Positions 14,300 through 25,886 of a stretch of 64,000 bases of DNA are shown piece after piece. Under the pieces are notes generated by a model. That model ran no database searches, was not told the origin of the DNA, and was given only the letters and a program-made list of their open reading frames with translations. The DNA lies in NCBI GenBank assembly GCA_019614645.1, contig JABWDB010000015.1:1240001-1304000 (forward strand), written 5' to 3'. Position 1 is the stretch's first letter; each line of letters begins with the position of its first letter. The stretch is from Stratiolaelaps scimitus (taxonomy: Eukaryota > Arthropoda > Arachnida > Mesostigmata > Laelapidae). A program made the position numbers and the translations under genes.

Positions 14300-15900
14300 C
14301 ACCCCTCTATAGAATTGATTCCCGTTCACCTGATGCGCTTTTCCCCAAAGAGCTGGCAATTTCCATGAAGGATGGGAGGGCTCCATCGACTCCGGAGCGG
14401 AGTGCAGTTACGAAGACGAGTGAGCCGTACTCGCTGTACCACGGGGGCCGCTCTACCAACGATTGGCGGATGGCGTAGCAAATACCTATACGTGTATAAT
14501 ATTACCTTCGACTTCCAGACGTCACCTCAGTTTCTCTGGGAAGAAACAAACCGCTGCGCCCGCCATAGCCCCTACCTCCAGATCTCTCCCGAGGTCTTTC
14601 TGGGCTCTGCCCTTTCAAAGGAGTACTCCCTTGTGGCAGTCTGCCTGCCTGCCTGCTTCCTCCCGCCAGATATGCTTTTCGGCTCGCCTCCCTACTGCGT
14701 TCATCTGCTTTAGCTGCGTCGCTGTCGGTAGCCTTCGCATCGGTCGCTCGGCCCTCGGTCGCGAGAGACTTTGGCTTTTTGCCTTCTTATTTTTCCTCGG
14801 CTTGGTCAGCAGCAGTAGCAGGCCGAAGCAGTACGGCGGCAAGTGACTTTACTCCTTTACATCCGCCGCTTCGATTTGAAATGAGCCGAGCAGAGCAACG
14901 CCCTCCGGCGAGGAGGTGCAGTTGCGCGAAGAGGAAAATGGGGTAGGGCGCCCCCACCGTTGGTGGCGACCGGCGAAGCGAGCGAGCGGAGATTTTTCAT
15001 CCGTTTAAGCTTCCTGGTTGCGCCGGGCCGTACGAGCGCCGTCCCCTCCTCGCCTACCGAACGTCTCGCTGATTCCCCCTTTACGTTCTCCAGACATCGC
15101 GCGCTCTCTCTTTCCCTCTGGCTCTTCCTTTCTCTCCGCCCATGCTTTATCTCCTTCGCAATGGTGCTCCAGCTTCCGGCGCGCCGTTTCCGCCTTCACG
15201 AGACGCCGCGCCTCGCCACGCTGCCCCTGCTCTTCGAACCACAGCCGCGCTTTCTCGCCGTTCGGGGGGAAGCGACGAAGGTGGCCGAACGTCCCCTAAT
15301 CGAAGGCGTAAGCAACGGATCGTGGGATGCCGCCACCGGACGAGTTTCAAAACGCAGAACGCCGCCCCGGTCGCGTTTTCTGCAGTCCACTTGCTGGCCG
15401 CCCACCAGAAGTGCGCCAGCTTCGTGGCTCGGCATAAAAGCGGGAACAGCTCATGGATCACTGCGGGGCGGGCAGCAATGCGATATGGAGCCGGGCTCAG
15501 GATAGCGGGAGAACGACAGCGACTAGAGAGTCACCGACAGCCAGCAGCTGTAAGCTGCTGGCTGTCGGCGAATCGAACGAGGCGAGAGGTTCACCGGACT
15601 CGAACATGACGGAAAAGGTCCAAATGGTGACAAATATACAGTGGACGGGGAACAGCACCCAATAGAATGAGAGATACGGCGAAGGCGCCATTTTTTGAAC
15701 GGCCGTCGAGAACGGCCGGCGGAAGAAGATGCTGTAGGCAGCTCCGAGAGTTCGTGAACCAAATTGAACGAACTCATGAGCTGACCATGAGGCGGACAGA
15801 AGACAAAACGTTTCGTACGGGACGGCCTTCGTACGAAGGGGTTGGGGGAAAGAAATGAGCGCAAGGAAAGACGATGGTGATACTTCTATAGATAGCACAC
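14300..15900. other. GC-rich block with hairpin, no defined gene
   Basis: Overlapping open frames (longest 181 codons at 14,960-15,505) on both strands, no domain. Ends near the perfect hairpin at 15,534. Confidence 0.4.
15534..15568. repeat. Perfect 15-bp GC-rich hairpin
   Basis: CCGACAGCCAGCAGC (15,534-15,548) and GCTGCTGGCTGTCGG (15,554-15,568) are exact reverse complements around the loop TGTAA. It lies at the edge of the 14.3-15.9 kb GC-rich block. Role unknown. Confidence 0.85.
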
Positions 15901-16117
15901 AGCTTTGGAGCCATCTCTAGGGTTCGGGTAGTCGATTCAAATGCTAGCGAAGGACATAGTATAATGCGAAATATGTAGGGTCTGTGCCGTCTATCCCCAC
16001 CTCAAGCAAAAGTATTATTATGTTATTGGCTGAGGATCAGCTGTTCCTCTGTGTGACAGGCCTCGGAACGATTTCAGCTAGACATCAAGGACCTATGGGG
16101 TGCATATTTGCTACAAG

Positions 16118-16229
16118 AAAAATGATGAAGAAGGAGTTTCCCCTTCTCACAGGATTTGAACCTATACATCCTGTGTTCCTCCTGTCTAGCAGTCTAAGAC
16201 CGTCTACTAGACCATCTAGTCGACACCCC
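16118..16229 (-). mobile_element. 5' fragment of the same tRNA-derived SINE (copy C)
   Basis: On the minus strand: GGTGTCGACTAGATGGTCTAG, then CTTAGACTGCTAGACAGGAG, B-box GGTTCAAATCC and the start of the body. The 3' body and poly(A) found in the other copies are absent, so it is a truncated or decayed copy. Confidence 0.6.
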
Positions 16230-17056
16230 AATCTCATGTAGGTTCTTTCGAACTAGGAAAACGTCACCAAAGAGTCAACGCGGGAATTGTATATAACCAG
16301 CGAATACTGACCATTTATTTTTCAGAATTCACCGGTCGACAAGCGTTGACAACGCCGACATGTAAACGACAAACGCTGCTGGCGTTGGCAGCGTGCGGGG
16401 TGGCGCAGCCGAACAATTTCAAAATAGGAAAATGAGAAAGTTAAAGGTCAGGTCGTCCAGAAGAAATAATCTGCCAGGTCATCGATCAGCGGGTCAGCTG
16501 CTTCTAGATGAGCTTCGCCGTTAGGAAACCTAATTTATTGCTAAGGGACATAATAATTCGTATAAGCCCCATAAGACCGTACAGTGTCTTCTGGCCTGGC
16601 TGCTCTCGCTAGAACCCTGCTCAATACATTGCACTTAGCTTAGGAGGCTCTCCCGTTCACAAGGTGTGCCAATATATTGGGCGTTGTTTTCCCGTTGTCT
16701 AACAACAACACCCTGTTGTGACACACAGCGACAGTCGATAAATATGCAAGCTATACACCAGCGAGTGCCGCTACCTCTTTCCGGCTCAGGAGTGATCCCA
16801 AAACGCCACTGCAGCACGGCCACCCTCCACATCATCACATCGTGTAATGCATGAATGTAGAACGGGTGTCGAATATCTTTCTCGGCATCCATTCTTTTAG
16901 ATACGATTTTGCCTTCGTATTTCGCGACGACTGCAGCAGTCCTCATCGTATTCCCATGACAATGAGCAGCTGGCTTGACGGCCTGCCCAACAGCTTACTT
17001 CTCTATGTACGGGTGCACGTGTAGGGCTCTTATGCGTGTTACACCAAGGTGAGTAC

Positions 17057-17080
17057 GAGAGAGAGAGAGAGAGAGAGAGA
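17057..17080. repeat. (GA)n microsatellite
   Basis: GA tract directly after a donor-like CCAAG|GTGAGTAC at 17,047; no supporting exon frame was seen upstream of that site. Confidence 0.9.
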
Positions 17081-17333
17081 AAGAGGAGACGCATCGTGTG
17101 TCGAGAACTCTGGCCCCGGTGAATGGACTGAACGAAAATATCCGTCAGTGGTGTGTCTCCGCCCTACTACCAATTGACGATCGTGAACCGGGCGATATAG
17201 ACCGAAGCGACTATGCAGCAAATGCCTGCTGATGGTGTATCCTGCGCCCGTGCGGACGCAACGGCGGTGACTCGTATTGCCCACGGCGACAACGAACCTA
17301 CGGCCGTCGTATAGGCCCACTGCAGGCTACGGT

Positions 17334-17336
<3 letters not shown>

Positions 17337-17366
<30 letters not shown>
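17337..17366. repeat. (TA)n microsatellite
   Basis: A 30-base TA tract. Confidence 0.95.
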
Positions 17367-17374
<8 letters not shown>

Positions 17375-18345
17375 ATCCATCTATCGCCATAGCACTGTCA
17401 TGTAGTATAGGGCGAATAGCGGCATCCCGATTATCATACAATGCTATTGCTCGCTGGAGCCCCGGTGTCTGCCTGATCCCTCGAGAAACACGTCCGTTAC
17501 AACCTTTAGCCGGCGTGGCGAGTGCGGCAAACCTGCAGCAGCAGGTTAGGCCTACATGCATAGATTCACCAATATGACAACGCTAATGTGGAGGAGACAG
17601 GCTCACCTCGTTAGCGCCCCATAGCCTCAAGGTGAGAGTGCTCCACATTTGGTCACATGTCTCTCTGTTTGGGATCCTGCTCCGACCATTGATCTGTATG
17701 CCCGAATAAGGATGCTTGTGTGCTACCTTTCCAGTCTTCGCGGTGTTCATGGCTAATTTGGCCATTCCGACCTCGTGAAATGAGAGGCCAAATAATAACG
17801 TCGGCGCCGGCAGCGAATTTAAGCAACAGGAGCATCACAACAATAGGCTCTATAGCAACGGTAGACCCGTTGCCTGCATTTACATATACGAGTTCGTGGA
17901 TCTGCTAGATTGTTACCCGCTGCTGTACTGGGGGACGGCAATACACAATCGTAATGTAATTGCCGATGGTTCACATGCAGCGAAAAGTGATTAACAACTG
18001 CGATTCGAATAAATAATGTCACTCACCTTGTCTCACTGCCACCCAACGCGACTATCGGAACCTCTTGGACTGGGGTTCACTTCGAGCAATAACGCTGATT
18101 AGACGGCTATTGTCCACAAATCTTATGTCGCTATCTACCGCTCCTAGCACCGTAGCGCTGTTCCGAAACACGCTGAAGCCCCGGTTCATCCACGAAGAGG
18201 AGCCAGATACTGTCCTGTGCTAATATCGTTAATCAAATTCAGAAATTGACACGCGAGACCTACCGAGGCATCAATGAATAGCGAGATACCGCTGGCGAAG
18301 AAGAACAAGTTGATGTCCTCTGACCTATAAACGAAAACGACGTTC

Positions 18346-18889
18346 TTTAACCTGTCTTTCAGCTCTTCCTCTATCTGACAGCTGTTGGCTTTAAACCTTT
18401 CGCACTACTTCGTGGACTGTCGGGGCCACTTTTACTATACTTTTCAATCGTGTCGTACCTTTTTTTTTTTTCGAGCTGACCCTTACCTGTTCCCCTATCT
18501 GACAGGCTTCAGTTTTTAATCTTTAGGTATTACTATGAGGACTTGTCGGGGCCACCTTTGCTTATTCTCTGCCTTACTCGTGCCTGATAAAAATCTTCAG
18601 ATAAAAAAAGATGATAAAGAACTCCAAAGATTCTCCAAGGCGTCTGACAGGATTTGAACCCAACACACACGTGTCCCTCCGGTCTCGTAGTCTAAGACGC
18701 TCACCACTAGACCACCCAGGGGACATTCGTGTCGTACCTAGCAAGAATCTAGGTTACGTATAAGGAAGGATGATAAAGAAATCCAAAGACTCTCCGCGTT
18801 TGGCGGGATCTGAACCCAAGTCAGATGTCCCTCCTGTCTAGCAATCAGGCGACCGTTCACCACCACTACACGAACAATTCACGGGACGT
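18346..18889 (-). mobile_element. Older copy of the same SINE, split by copy A1 (copy A2)
   Basis: The tail half (18,346-18,459) and head half (18,727-18,889) lie on either side of copy A1. Joined at the duplicated target site they read as one diverged copy: tRNA-like head with GGTTCAGATCCC, GGTACGA in the middle, GTGGCCCCGACAG, then CTGTCAGATAGAGGAAGAGC. It is more diverged than A1, consistent with being older. Confidence 0.75.
18460..18726 (-). mobile_element. tRNA-derived SINE, full-length young copy (copy A1)
   Basis: Read on the minus strand, it starts ATGTCCCCTGGGTGGTCTAG (tRNA-like head with an A-box-like stretch). It has a B-box GGTTCAAATCC, then a body of about 180 bases including AGTGG/GGTGGCCCCGACA and CTGTCAGATAGGGGAACAG, and ends in a 12-base poly(A). 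It is flanked by the direct repeat TCGTGTCGTACC (18,448-18,459 and 18,727-18,738), a 12-base target-site duplication. Related copies are at 18,346-18,889, 51,084-51,380 and 16,118-16,229. Confidence 0.85.
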
Positions 18890-19781
18890 GACCTATTATG
18901 TGGAGCAAGCCAGACCACCTGCGGAACCGAGTAGCAAAGCTTTTGCCACTGCTGCGAGGATCGTCGACGATTGCGACGCGACTCCTGTTTTCGCTTAGGT
19001 CATCTACTGCTAACGCCGCATGAGAGGATACGTTGCCGACTGCTGTGGCGGTCACACCAATAGCGGTGGTTAGAGATGCAATTGTAAAAAAGGGTCGATA
19101 CACACCTTTCTCAGCTCTGGATCTGATATCTGCCGAGAAGTCGAAATTAACGAAGCAAACGAATGCTCGTATTGAAGTGGGCAATCGAACACCACTGTGA
19201 GCACGATCAAAGCTACATTAATAGCGATTGTCCGTCTTCGATTCGTTCCAGAAAAAATGCTGTACAAGATTACCATGGAATTTCAAAAGCTTGCCTGTGT
19301 AGCTGTTGCATTGACACTCTACCTGCATGGTACCTGCAGGCAGAGCGGCAATGCAGGAACCTGATGTATGAAGGAACTCGCTGAATATCAAGTGCTATTT
19401 GTAACGCTCTACGAACTCCTGTCTTGGATGGAGAAAATTGAAATTTGTCACAGATCGATAGCCTCTGACGTCTTGCAGTAGAATCTCTACCTTTTCTGGT
19501 ATAGTTGCAAACGGATGCACTTATCCAGATGCATTTTCAGATACAGGTTTAAAGGCAGTTACTTCTGTGGATGTGCTCTGTATAGATGAACTCGTTCTGC
19601 TTCTAACAGAAATGTGCGATGGGCAAGTATTATATAATATAAACACTTAGTTTCTGCTCGAATTCGATCTTGCGACGACGATTTGGATGAAAACCAACTT
19701 TGACATTTAACAGCGTATTTCTTTGAGTATTCCGTCGTTTACTGGTGGCTACCAACTTACAAAGCTATAGTGCCATTTTTG

Positions 19782-19791
19782 GTCTCTCTCC

Positions 19792-19835
<44 letters not shown>

Positions 19836-19836
19836 T
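19782..19836. repeat. Compound CT, TA and T microsatellite
   Basis: (CT)n passes directly into (TA)n and then a run of 12 T, ending at the left arm of the inverted repeat upstream of the receptor gene. Confidence 0.95.
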
Positions 19837-19841
19837 CTTTT

Positions 19842-20057
19842 TATGGTTATTACCATTTGAACGTGAATCGGAAGGTGCATGCAGGAATCGACCGCGCCAA
19901 CTTATACATTATATATATATATAATATTAATGAAATACACGTGATTAAATTATACATTATATATCAATATATTTACACATTGGCGCAGTCGATTCCTGCA
20001 CGCGCCTTTCTATATGCGCATAAATATCGATTCACGTTCAAAAAGTAATAACCATTA
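19842..20057. repeat. Large imperfect inverted repeat upstream of the receptor gene
   Basis: The left arm (about 19,842-19,916) and right arm (about 19,955-20,057) are reverse complements. Both share the blocks GGTTATTAC, TTGAACGTGAATCG, GCAGGAATCGAC, GCGCCAA and the TATACATTATATAT core. The right arm has about 20 extra bases between its GAATCG and GCAGG blocks. The spacer is short and AT-rich. The shape fits a fold-back or MITE-like element, or a long hairpin transcript. It ends about 150 bases before the receptor open frame, next to CT, TA and T microsatellites at 19,782-19,836. No coding capacity is seen. Confidence 0.75.
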
Positions 20058-20211
20058 TAATCGTCATCATCATTACGATCACAATAGCAGAGTAATATAT
20101 TAGAAGCGATTACGATATTCACAATGGCACAATCATCTCGGGACAACAAAGGGGGCCTATTCAGCAGGCAGTAATATATGACTTGGCATATTTACACATA
20201 TATATATATAT

Positions 20212-21555
20212 GTGTGTGTGTGTGGGCGTATATATATGGCGCGAGAGTTGCACAGAGTTCGCCCGGCCTCACATGCTGCCAGGTTTCGTTCCGGTATGAT
20301 CCCGACGCCTGCTCCCTCCGGCATTCAACAGCTCTGCGCCAGAGTCACTCGGCTCCATGGTCTTTCATGTGGTGTCGATCTCCGCCCAACGACAACGTTC
20401 ATACAACCGGTTCGTCATTGTGAACCGGCACAATTAGCCATTCGAGCAATGCGAGCATGCCTTCTCTGTTTGATAGTCTACTCAACATGTGGCAAATTTA
20501 TCCGAGCCATCATGGGCTTTCCATCGGTGCCCAGCACCAATGACGTGTTCAAGATTATCTTCAATTTTAACTCGACCCTCCTCGTCTTTGAGAGTTTCCG
20601 AACGCTGTGGAAAAATGAGTCATTCCTGCGTGTGCTATTTACAGACAAAAGAAACGAACGATTCATCAGCTCAGGCCGCTTCGTGGTGTGTACTCTATGC
20701 TGGGTGTACATTATGGTATCGAACAGCTACGCCGTCTTCAGTGGCCACAAGGCCGTAGTGTCGTTCCGCAGAACCGAGACCCAACCGGCTGACGGCATCC
20801 TTGCCCGTCTGTGTACGATAGCCAGCTGGTGCGCTCTCTACGCGTGGCATATGCAAGTTCTCATAGTGACAATGTACCTTCAGGGTCAGGCAATTATACG
20901 TCAGCGACTGGTCGAACTCAAAGCGAACCTGTCCCGTCTACCGGCACTGGCCATTGTCGAGGCAAAGAGCGAAATCCGCGAAATGACGCGCAATCTCAAT
21001 TCCGCCTTCGGACTGCTTCTGCTCTTTGTCTACGCGAAGATTTTCACGCTCGTTTATCAATCGCTGGTAGTCGTTCTCACGCTGGAAGATAAGACTATAT
21101 TCCAGCGATCGCAGATTCTCATACCGTGTATGGAAGTGATTATGCTATACGATATGGCGTCAACTGGAGATGAGATCATCGTCGAGTGTTATTCAACGGT
21201 GTACGAGATGCATCGTAGCTATTGGCGCCAGCAGCCAACCAAACTACGAGTGTCGGCTGAGAGCCGGCCCAATTCCACCGGCAAGTTGCCACCGGTACTC
21301 AGCGATTACGAGCGGACACAGAGCAGGTGCCTATTTGAAGATAACGAAATGACCCATGAGGATATATGGAGACTTAGCAAACTTATGGCCTACGATGGCA
21401 CCCGAGATGCTCTCACCATCTCAAACTGCTTTGCCAATAAGAAAAGTACCCTGCACTCGTACTTCGGCACGTTAGTTACGTGCATTGCAATTCTTCTGCA
21501 GTTCGACTATCGTATCATGGCCAAGTTCGACCGGGACAAGCTCACAGTCGTCTGA
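20212..21555 (+). CDS. Gustatory receptor family protein (7TM chemoreceptor)
   Basis: The open frame is 447 codons with no intron. Hydrophobic segments suited to membrane spans lie near residues 80-101, 112-127, 155-176, 199-222, 264-290, 300-315 and 416-431. The last span carries T423-C-I-A-I-L-L-Q-F431, matching the family hallmark T-Y-(five hydrophobic)-Q-F with Cys in place of Tyr. These plasma-membrane proteins act as ligand-gated cation channels for tastants or contact cues in arthropods; the ligand cannot be read from sequence. A long charged stretch (about 335-400) precedes the last span, where the family has its third intracellular loop. The start is uncertain. Met1 (20,212) lies inside a TA/TG microsatellite; Met9 (20,236) and Met29 (20,296) are better candidates, and an upstream exon joining at a possible acceptor near 20,281 is also possible. 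A typical length of about 400 residues fits all options. A poly(A) signal follows at 21,770. Family assignment is fairly secure; subfamily is unknown. Confidence 0.82.
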   Translation: MCVCGRIYMARELHRVRPASHAARFRSGMIPTPAPSGIQQLCARVTRLHGLSCGVDLRPTTTFIQPVRHCEPAQLAIRAMRACLLCLIVYSTCGKFIRAIMGFPSVPSTNDVFKIIFNFNSTLLVFESFRTLWKNESFLRVLFTDKRNERFISSGRFVVCTLCWVYIMVSNSYAVFSGHKAVVSFRRTETQPADGILARLCTIASWCALYAWHMQVLIVTMYLQGQAIIRQRLVELKANLSRLPALAIVEAKSEIREMTRNLNSAFGLLLLFVYAKIFTLVYQSLVVVLTLEDKTIFQRSQILIPCMEVIMLYDMASTGDEIIVECYSTVYEMHRSYWRQQPTKLRVSAESRPNSTGKLPPVLSDYERTQSRCLFEDNEMTHEDIWRLSKLMAYDGTRDALTISNCFANKKSTLHSYFGTLVTCIAILLQFDYRIMAKFDRDKLTVV

Positions 21556-21769
21556 ATCGCAGTGAAGACGAGACAGTGCGAATTGTGCTTGTAACGGTGG
21601 CCTATATCGGACGTGTGAACTGAACCTTATTCATTATGTGACTATCGTCTTTGTCAGACACTATCCTATTGGGTGAATGTGGCATAATCGTAATAACATT
21701 AAGGTGACCACAAAGTATCGATTGTAGACCTGTATTCAAGACAAGTATTCCCACAGGATACGATCTCTA

Positions 21770-21775
21770 AATAAA
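21770..21775 (+). other. Poly(A) signal of the gustatory receptor gene
   Basis: A canonical AATAAA lies about 215 bases after the receptor stop codon, with no other coding signal between. It implies a 3' untranslated region of roughly 230 bases. Confidence 0.55.
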
Positions 21776-21789
21776 CCGATGGTCAACAT

Positions 21790-22020
21790 ATGATCAAAGT
21801 GGTGACTCCAGTGACTCTCATTCGAAGTCCATCAGCGCTGCTACAGGACTATGTTCAGAGATTACCGGCAAATGCTTTATTAGACAAAATCTGTTTAATT
21901 CGCTTCGCTGAGTCTAGGGCTGAAAAGCCGGAGGCCCCTGGTCGATACCCGCAATACGACAAATACCATTCCAAACTCCCCTGCGAGCCTAAACCACTGG
22001 GTGTAAAATACGATGTTTAA
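21790..22020 (+). other. Short open frame just after the receptor gene
   Basis: A 76-codon frame without low complexity (contains LPANALLDKICLIRFAESRA), ending in TAA next to AATAAATAAG. It starts 15 bases after the receptor poly(A) signal. A possible acceptor, GCTGCTACAG, at about 21,845 could make it a terminal exon. No family is recognised; it may be chance. Confidence 0.2.
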
Positions 22021-22772
22021 TAAATAAGAGCCCTTTAATGTAACTAGCTCAGAAAACTCACTGCTTGTCTTTCCTGTCGCAGAATGGGATTATTGTTCTC
22101 TTGCGCAAAAGAGGATCGTTGGAGACCCGATCCACCCCGGCCCTACTCGTGAGGATTTTGTCAATAGTGCTATCATATTATACAACTGCTCATCTTAACA
22201 GGCGCACGCAAGCTGCTCGTCTAGAAATTTAAGATCCTTAGACGTTGCGGGCTCCCCGAAGCCCTTAATGGTAAACCTTTACGTTCTTTGGCTAATAACT
22301 GACCGCGTTTGTGCCATCCGACTGCTTATGCCCCCATGTCTATCTTCGTGCCGACCGTGATCCGTCAATGTCTGAAAACCTCTGCGGACGCTGGCCGTCA
22401 TTTAAAATAACAGTGGCGACGGAGAGGTGTCGCAGTGAGGGAGCCCATTAGGAAGAGGTCCCTACAAGAGCGCCGATTGAAACATGTAAGCCTTGCCCCA
22501 CCTGCCGCTTAACAATTGAAGCAGCTGTATCATACAGGAGGAGGAGGAGGTGTGAAAGGTAGCTGTGTTCTTGGCAGCTATTGTATGCCTGTAGACGAAT
22601 CTTGAAGTGTCTAGCTGCAGTGACGTACGCGATTTTAAACGTGAGAGATTTCCCCGATCATATAATGAGTTAGGAGGTTGTAAAGGTTGTATAAGCGGCC
22701 TTCACAGTTTTCTCCGCATTAGTCATTAGCAGACCCATGTCTCAGGTAGCAGACCCTCTCATACACAGGTTT

Positions 22773-23690
22773 TTACTTGTACCTTTCACTAAGGCTCAGC
22801 ATATCAACTGCAGGCCACCTAGAGGTCAACCATGGGCCATCGTTGTAAGGTAATAGCAGTAGTAGGAGGATTGGCGATATCACAGCTAGTTGACGGAGAA
22901 AAAGGCCGTCGGCGGTTGGCAAAATGTGACCGAACGAGTACGCTGTGCCGGACGGGCTGGGTAGCTTGCCTTGCGGGCAGCCGAAGCAAAGGGAAGTGCT
23001 TGCAGAAGGCCGGACGCATTGACGCCCTCGTCGCGTCCACTTCGTTCGTCCGCGCCGCCTGCACCGGAGGTTGGAGCGCGCGTTACCACCGGTGGTGCTG
23101 TGTCTGCTGCGGCTGAGGCTGCACAAGGGACGCTGGCAGACGCACCAGCAGCAGCTACTCGGTAGTGGCACCGGAAGACTAGTCGGTGGCGCCATCTCGA
23201 CCGACATCTGGGCGGACGGCGGCCCCACTGCGGTTTCCGGTGTGACGAAGGGCCTGGGAGCAACAGGCCCAGCAGGCAGGTACGTTGGCAGGCGGTTGGC
23301 CGCCGGTCGGACCCCCGGCAGGCAGTTCTCCAGGACGACAACCAGAGACATATTGGATATCCACTGCGGAGTTGGGAGAAGGACGAGGCGCAAGAAGCTG
23401 ACAGGAGAGAAGAGTGGAGCGACTCGCGCGGGTGAGGGGTCCGCGGTGATAACCATCAGCAGTGGACCGACCGAGCAGTCAGGAAGCCGACGCACCAAGC
23501 AAGTTGGCCGGGGTGGCAATGAGCTGCTGGGGTTGGCGGCCGAGGCGGCGGCGACGGCGACGACGACGACAACGCCGCAATAGAAAATATCACCTCGACC
23601 TATGAGCGATATGAGAGTCCTGTTGATTTGGGGGCTAGCGTATAAATACCTAGGAGTATGTGCGTATCTGCGTAGAGAGTGATATATCAT
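22773..23690 (-). other. Long open frame in a GC-rich block, probably not a simple gene
   Basis: 305 codons without a stop on the minus strand, rich in Pro, Ser and Leu, with a Val/Ala run encoded by GTC/GCC repeats. Two other frames (minus 23,341-22,886 and plus 23,071-23,583) are also long, which shows that composition alone keeps frames open here. The stretch with AANRLPTYLPAGPVAPRPF has the most protein-like codon use. It could be part of a first exon of a proline-rich protein, but nothing confirms this. Confidence 0.2.
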
Positions 23691-25076
23691 ATATGATGTA
23701 GGGCTCTGGCCGAGTCACTCAGTCCACAATCTTACGCGAGCAAAGTAGTGCTGCCATTTGTGCGCTTGACTTTGAGAAGATTTTGGCGAAGACGCAGAAT
23801 TGAAATGAAGACACACACACACAGGAACCCTTGAGATTATGAAGGTTATATGAGCAGCGAGTCAGTGAACGATCGCAATATACAAGAGATGAAGCGATAT
23901 CTGAAGAGTGAAGATAATATTGGGTCTGGACACGTCATACGCGTCGACTGTGACGATAATAGAGCGGTTTCTTCACAAGAACGGCGAAAACTGTTCTCTG
24001 GCGGGGGAGGGGGTTAGATACTAGTCGGAGCACAAAATTATATTTCCCACCCCCGCTCGCCCGCGAAGATAGTTCCGCAAGAGCCCGACCAACGGCGGTC
24101 CAACGTTGAGGTCACTGAACAGTGAACTCGAATTGTCGAAGGAACAATCGCGCCATTACGATAATGGCCATTTAAATTAAAGAGGTGTGTGTGTGTTGAC
24201 CCTGTGAGACTACTTCGACGAAACACAACAGAGGATTAGGCTATGGGACGTGTGAGAACAGTGCGGCGAATGCAGCCGGAGCTGCTCCGGCAAATGTAGC
24301 CGATTCGAGATTTCGTCGATTGCTATGCGATGCAGATTGAGGATCAGCTATCGAGGAAACGAGCGGTTTGCAGATAGTAAAGACTAGCCTTACAATTGAG
24401 CAAGGCATCTGTTTATATTGTAAATCGATAATAAGATTAATTAAAATATGACCGTTATATATATATATATATAAATAAATAATCCTCATAGGTCATGTAT
24501 ACGTCTTCGTATAATCGGAAGCCACCACTCGAAGTGTACAGTATTTTCCGAACTCACAAGCCTACACGACCACGCCGTGTTCAGGAGAAGCCCATAGGCG
24601 GTATTTAGAACGCGAATAGCAAAGGCATGTCCTGCCGTGGTGCTAACATGCTCTGCTGGTGACAAGCGTCATCAATCACAGCCGAACGGATTCGATCCGC
24701 AGCTGCGACCGTTGATCGTCAACATCGATTTGAAGTTTTTTTTTCGCCCCCCCTCTCCCTCTCTCTCTATCTCACGGGCCGCAGTACCTCTGACAACGAC
24801 AAGATATGCATGTCCGCCATCGTTCTATGACAGACATCCCCTCTGCATGTTCTACCTCGACCTGGCCTTTAGCGTTTGCCGGGTAGTTGGTCGAGCCAAC
24901 TGCGCAACGATATGCATTTCGAGAGAGATTATATGGCTGCGCTAAATTCGGCCGTTTCTTTTTTTTGTGTTTGCTGATAACGAGATTATTTCATAGTCGC
25001 AAATACCCAAACGACTCTCCCGTCGGGGCATCAGTGCTTTGTAGATTGATGAATCGAATCATTCAGCTTTCGGGCA

Positions 25077-25099
25077 GTGTGTGTGTGTGTGTGTGTGCG
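25077..25099. repeat. (GT)n microsatellite
   Basis: GT tract of about 23 bases; similar CA tracts are at 579-597 and 34,531-34,549. Confidence 0.95.
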
Positions 25100-25854
25100 T
25101 CTTGAACAATATTTCGAAGTCGTGTTTGTCTGGCAGTATTATATATAGATATCTGAAGCAAATTGCGCAGAGTTGGTATGACATAACCAAACAGTGATAC
25201 GATGTAGCCCTTACGGAGTGAAGCTCCCATCATTTCGGCAGCGCAGTCTTTCATCGGCAGCCGTCACGAGCGATTTCGCATTGATCGTTAGCATCCAATG
25301 CCTTTGTCATTGAATGCTATATTCACTGATATTCTAGCGGATTGCAACGCGTTCACCGTGACAACCGTTGTCGGGACAGACAAGCGAAGGCCGGCGATCG
25401 ATCCAAGTGGTGTGGCAAAACGGCTGGCGTTAAAAACGCGTCGAATTCATATTTTTCGGGTGCACATTTTTACGGAGCCTCTCATACGCAATAGCGCCCC
25501 CCCCCCCCCCCCTCGGTAGCGAGACGATCGGGAAATACTGCAAACATCCAATAAGAATTTATTCTAAGGAAGTGCAGTCTCTCTCTGCCGTCTCTCTGTC
25601 CACCCTCTCGCTACCACAATGTGTCAACACGGCCATGAATTGAAGGAGAAGTTTCGCTAGATAAAAACTTGGCGCTCGCCCCAAATGAAGCAGCTTATGA
25701 GAACAATTCGTCTCAACATATCCAGATTGGATTGTGCTGTATCCAGACAATGGAAAAATTAGCGCGACGCTGGCCATTTGACACATCTACGATATCAGTG
25801 ATATGATTATAATGATAATTAATGCATATGGTAGGTTTATTATCGTATGGTTCG

Positions 25855-25885
<31 letters not shown>
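25855..25885. repeat. (TA)n microsatellite
   Basis: A 31-base TA tract in AT-rich DNA. Confidence 0.95.

Positions 25886-25886
<1 letters not shown>

Larger units (their letters stand above)
8240..14300. other. Intergenic, moderate to AT-rich
   Basis: No supported gene. Holds the ATT and long TA microsatellites, the 11,165 transposon-end-like motif, the 12,233 dispersed repeat and a 20-base word (GAAATGTCAATGTGATAAAA) at 9,509 repeated at 31,583. A 126-codon minus frame at 9,810-9,430 has no recognisable feature. Confidence 0.6.
15900..19780. other. Intergenic with SINE copies
   Basis: Apart from SINE copies A1, A2 and C and microsatellites, nothing coding is supported. A 101-codon minus frame at 19,184-18,879 contains a hydrophobic stretch (FTIASLTTAIGVTATAVGN) but its 3' end runs into SINE A2, so it is not called. 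Confidence 0.55.
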
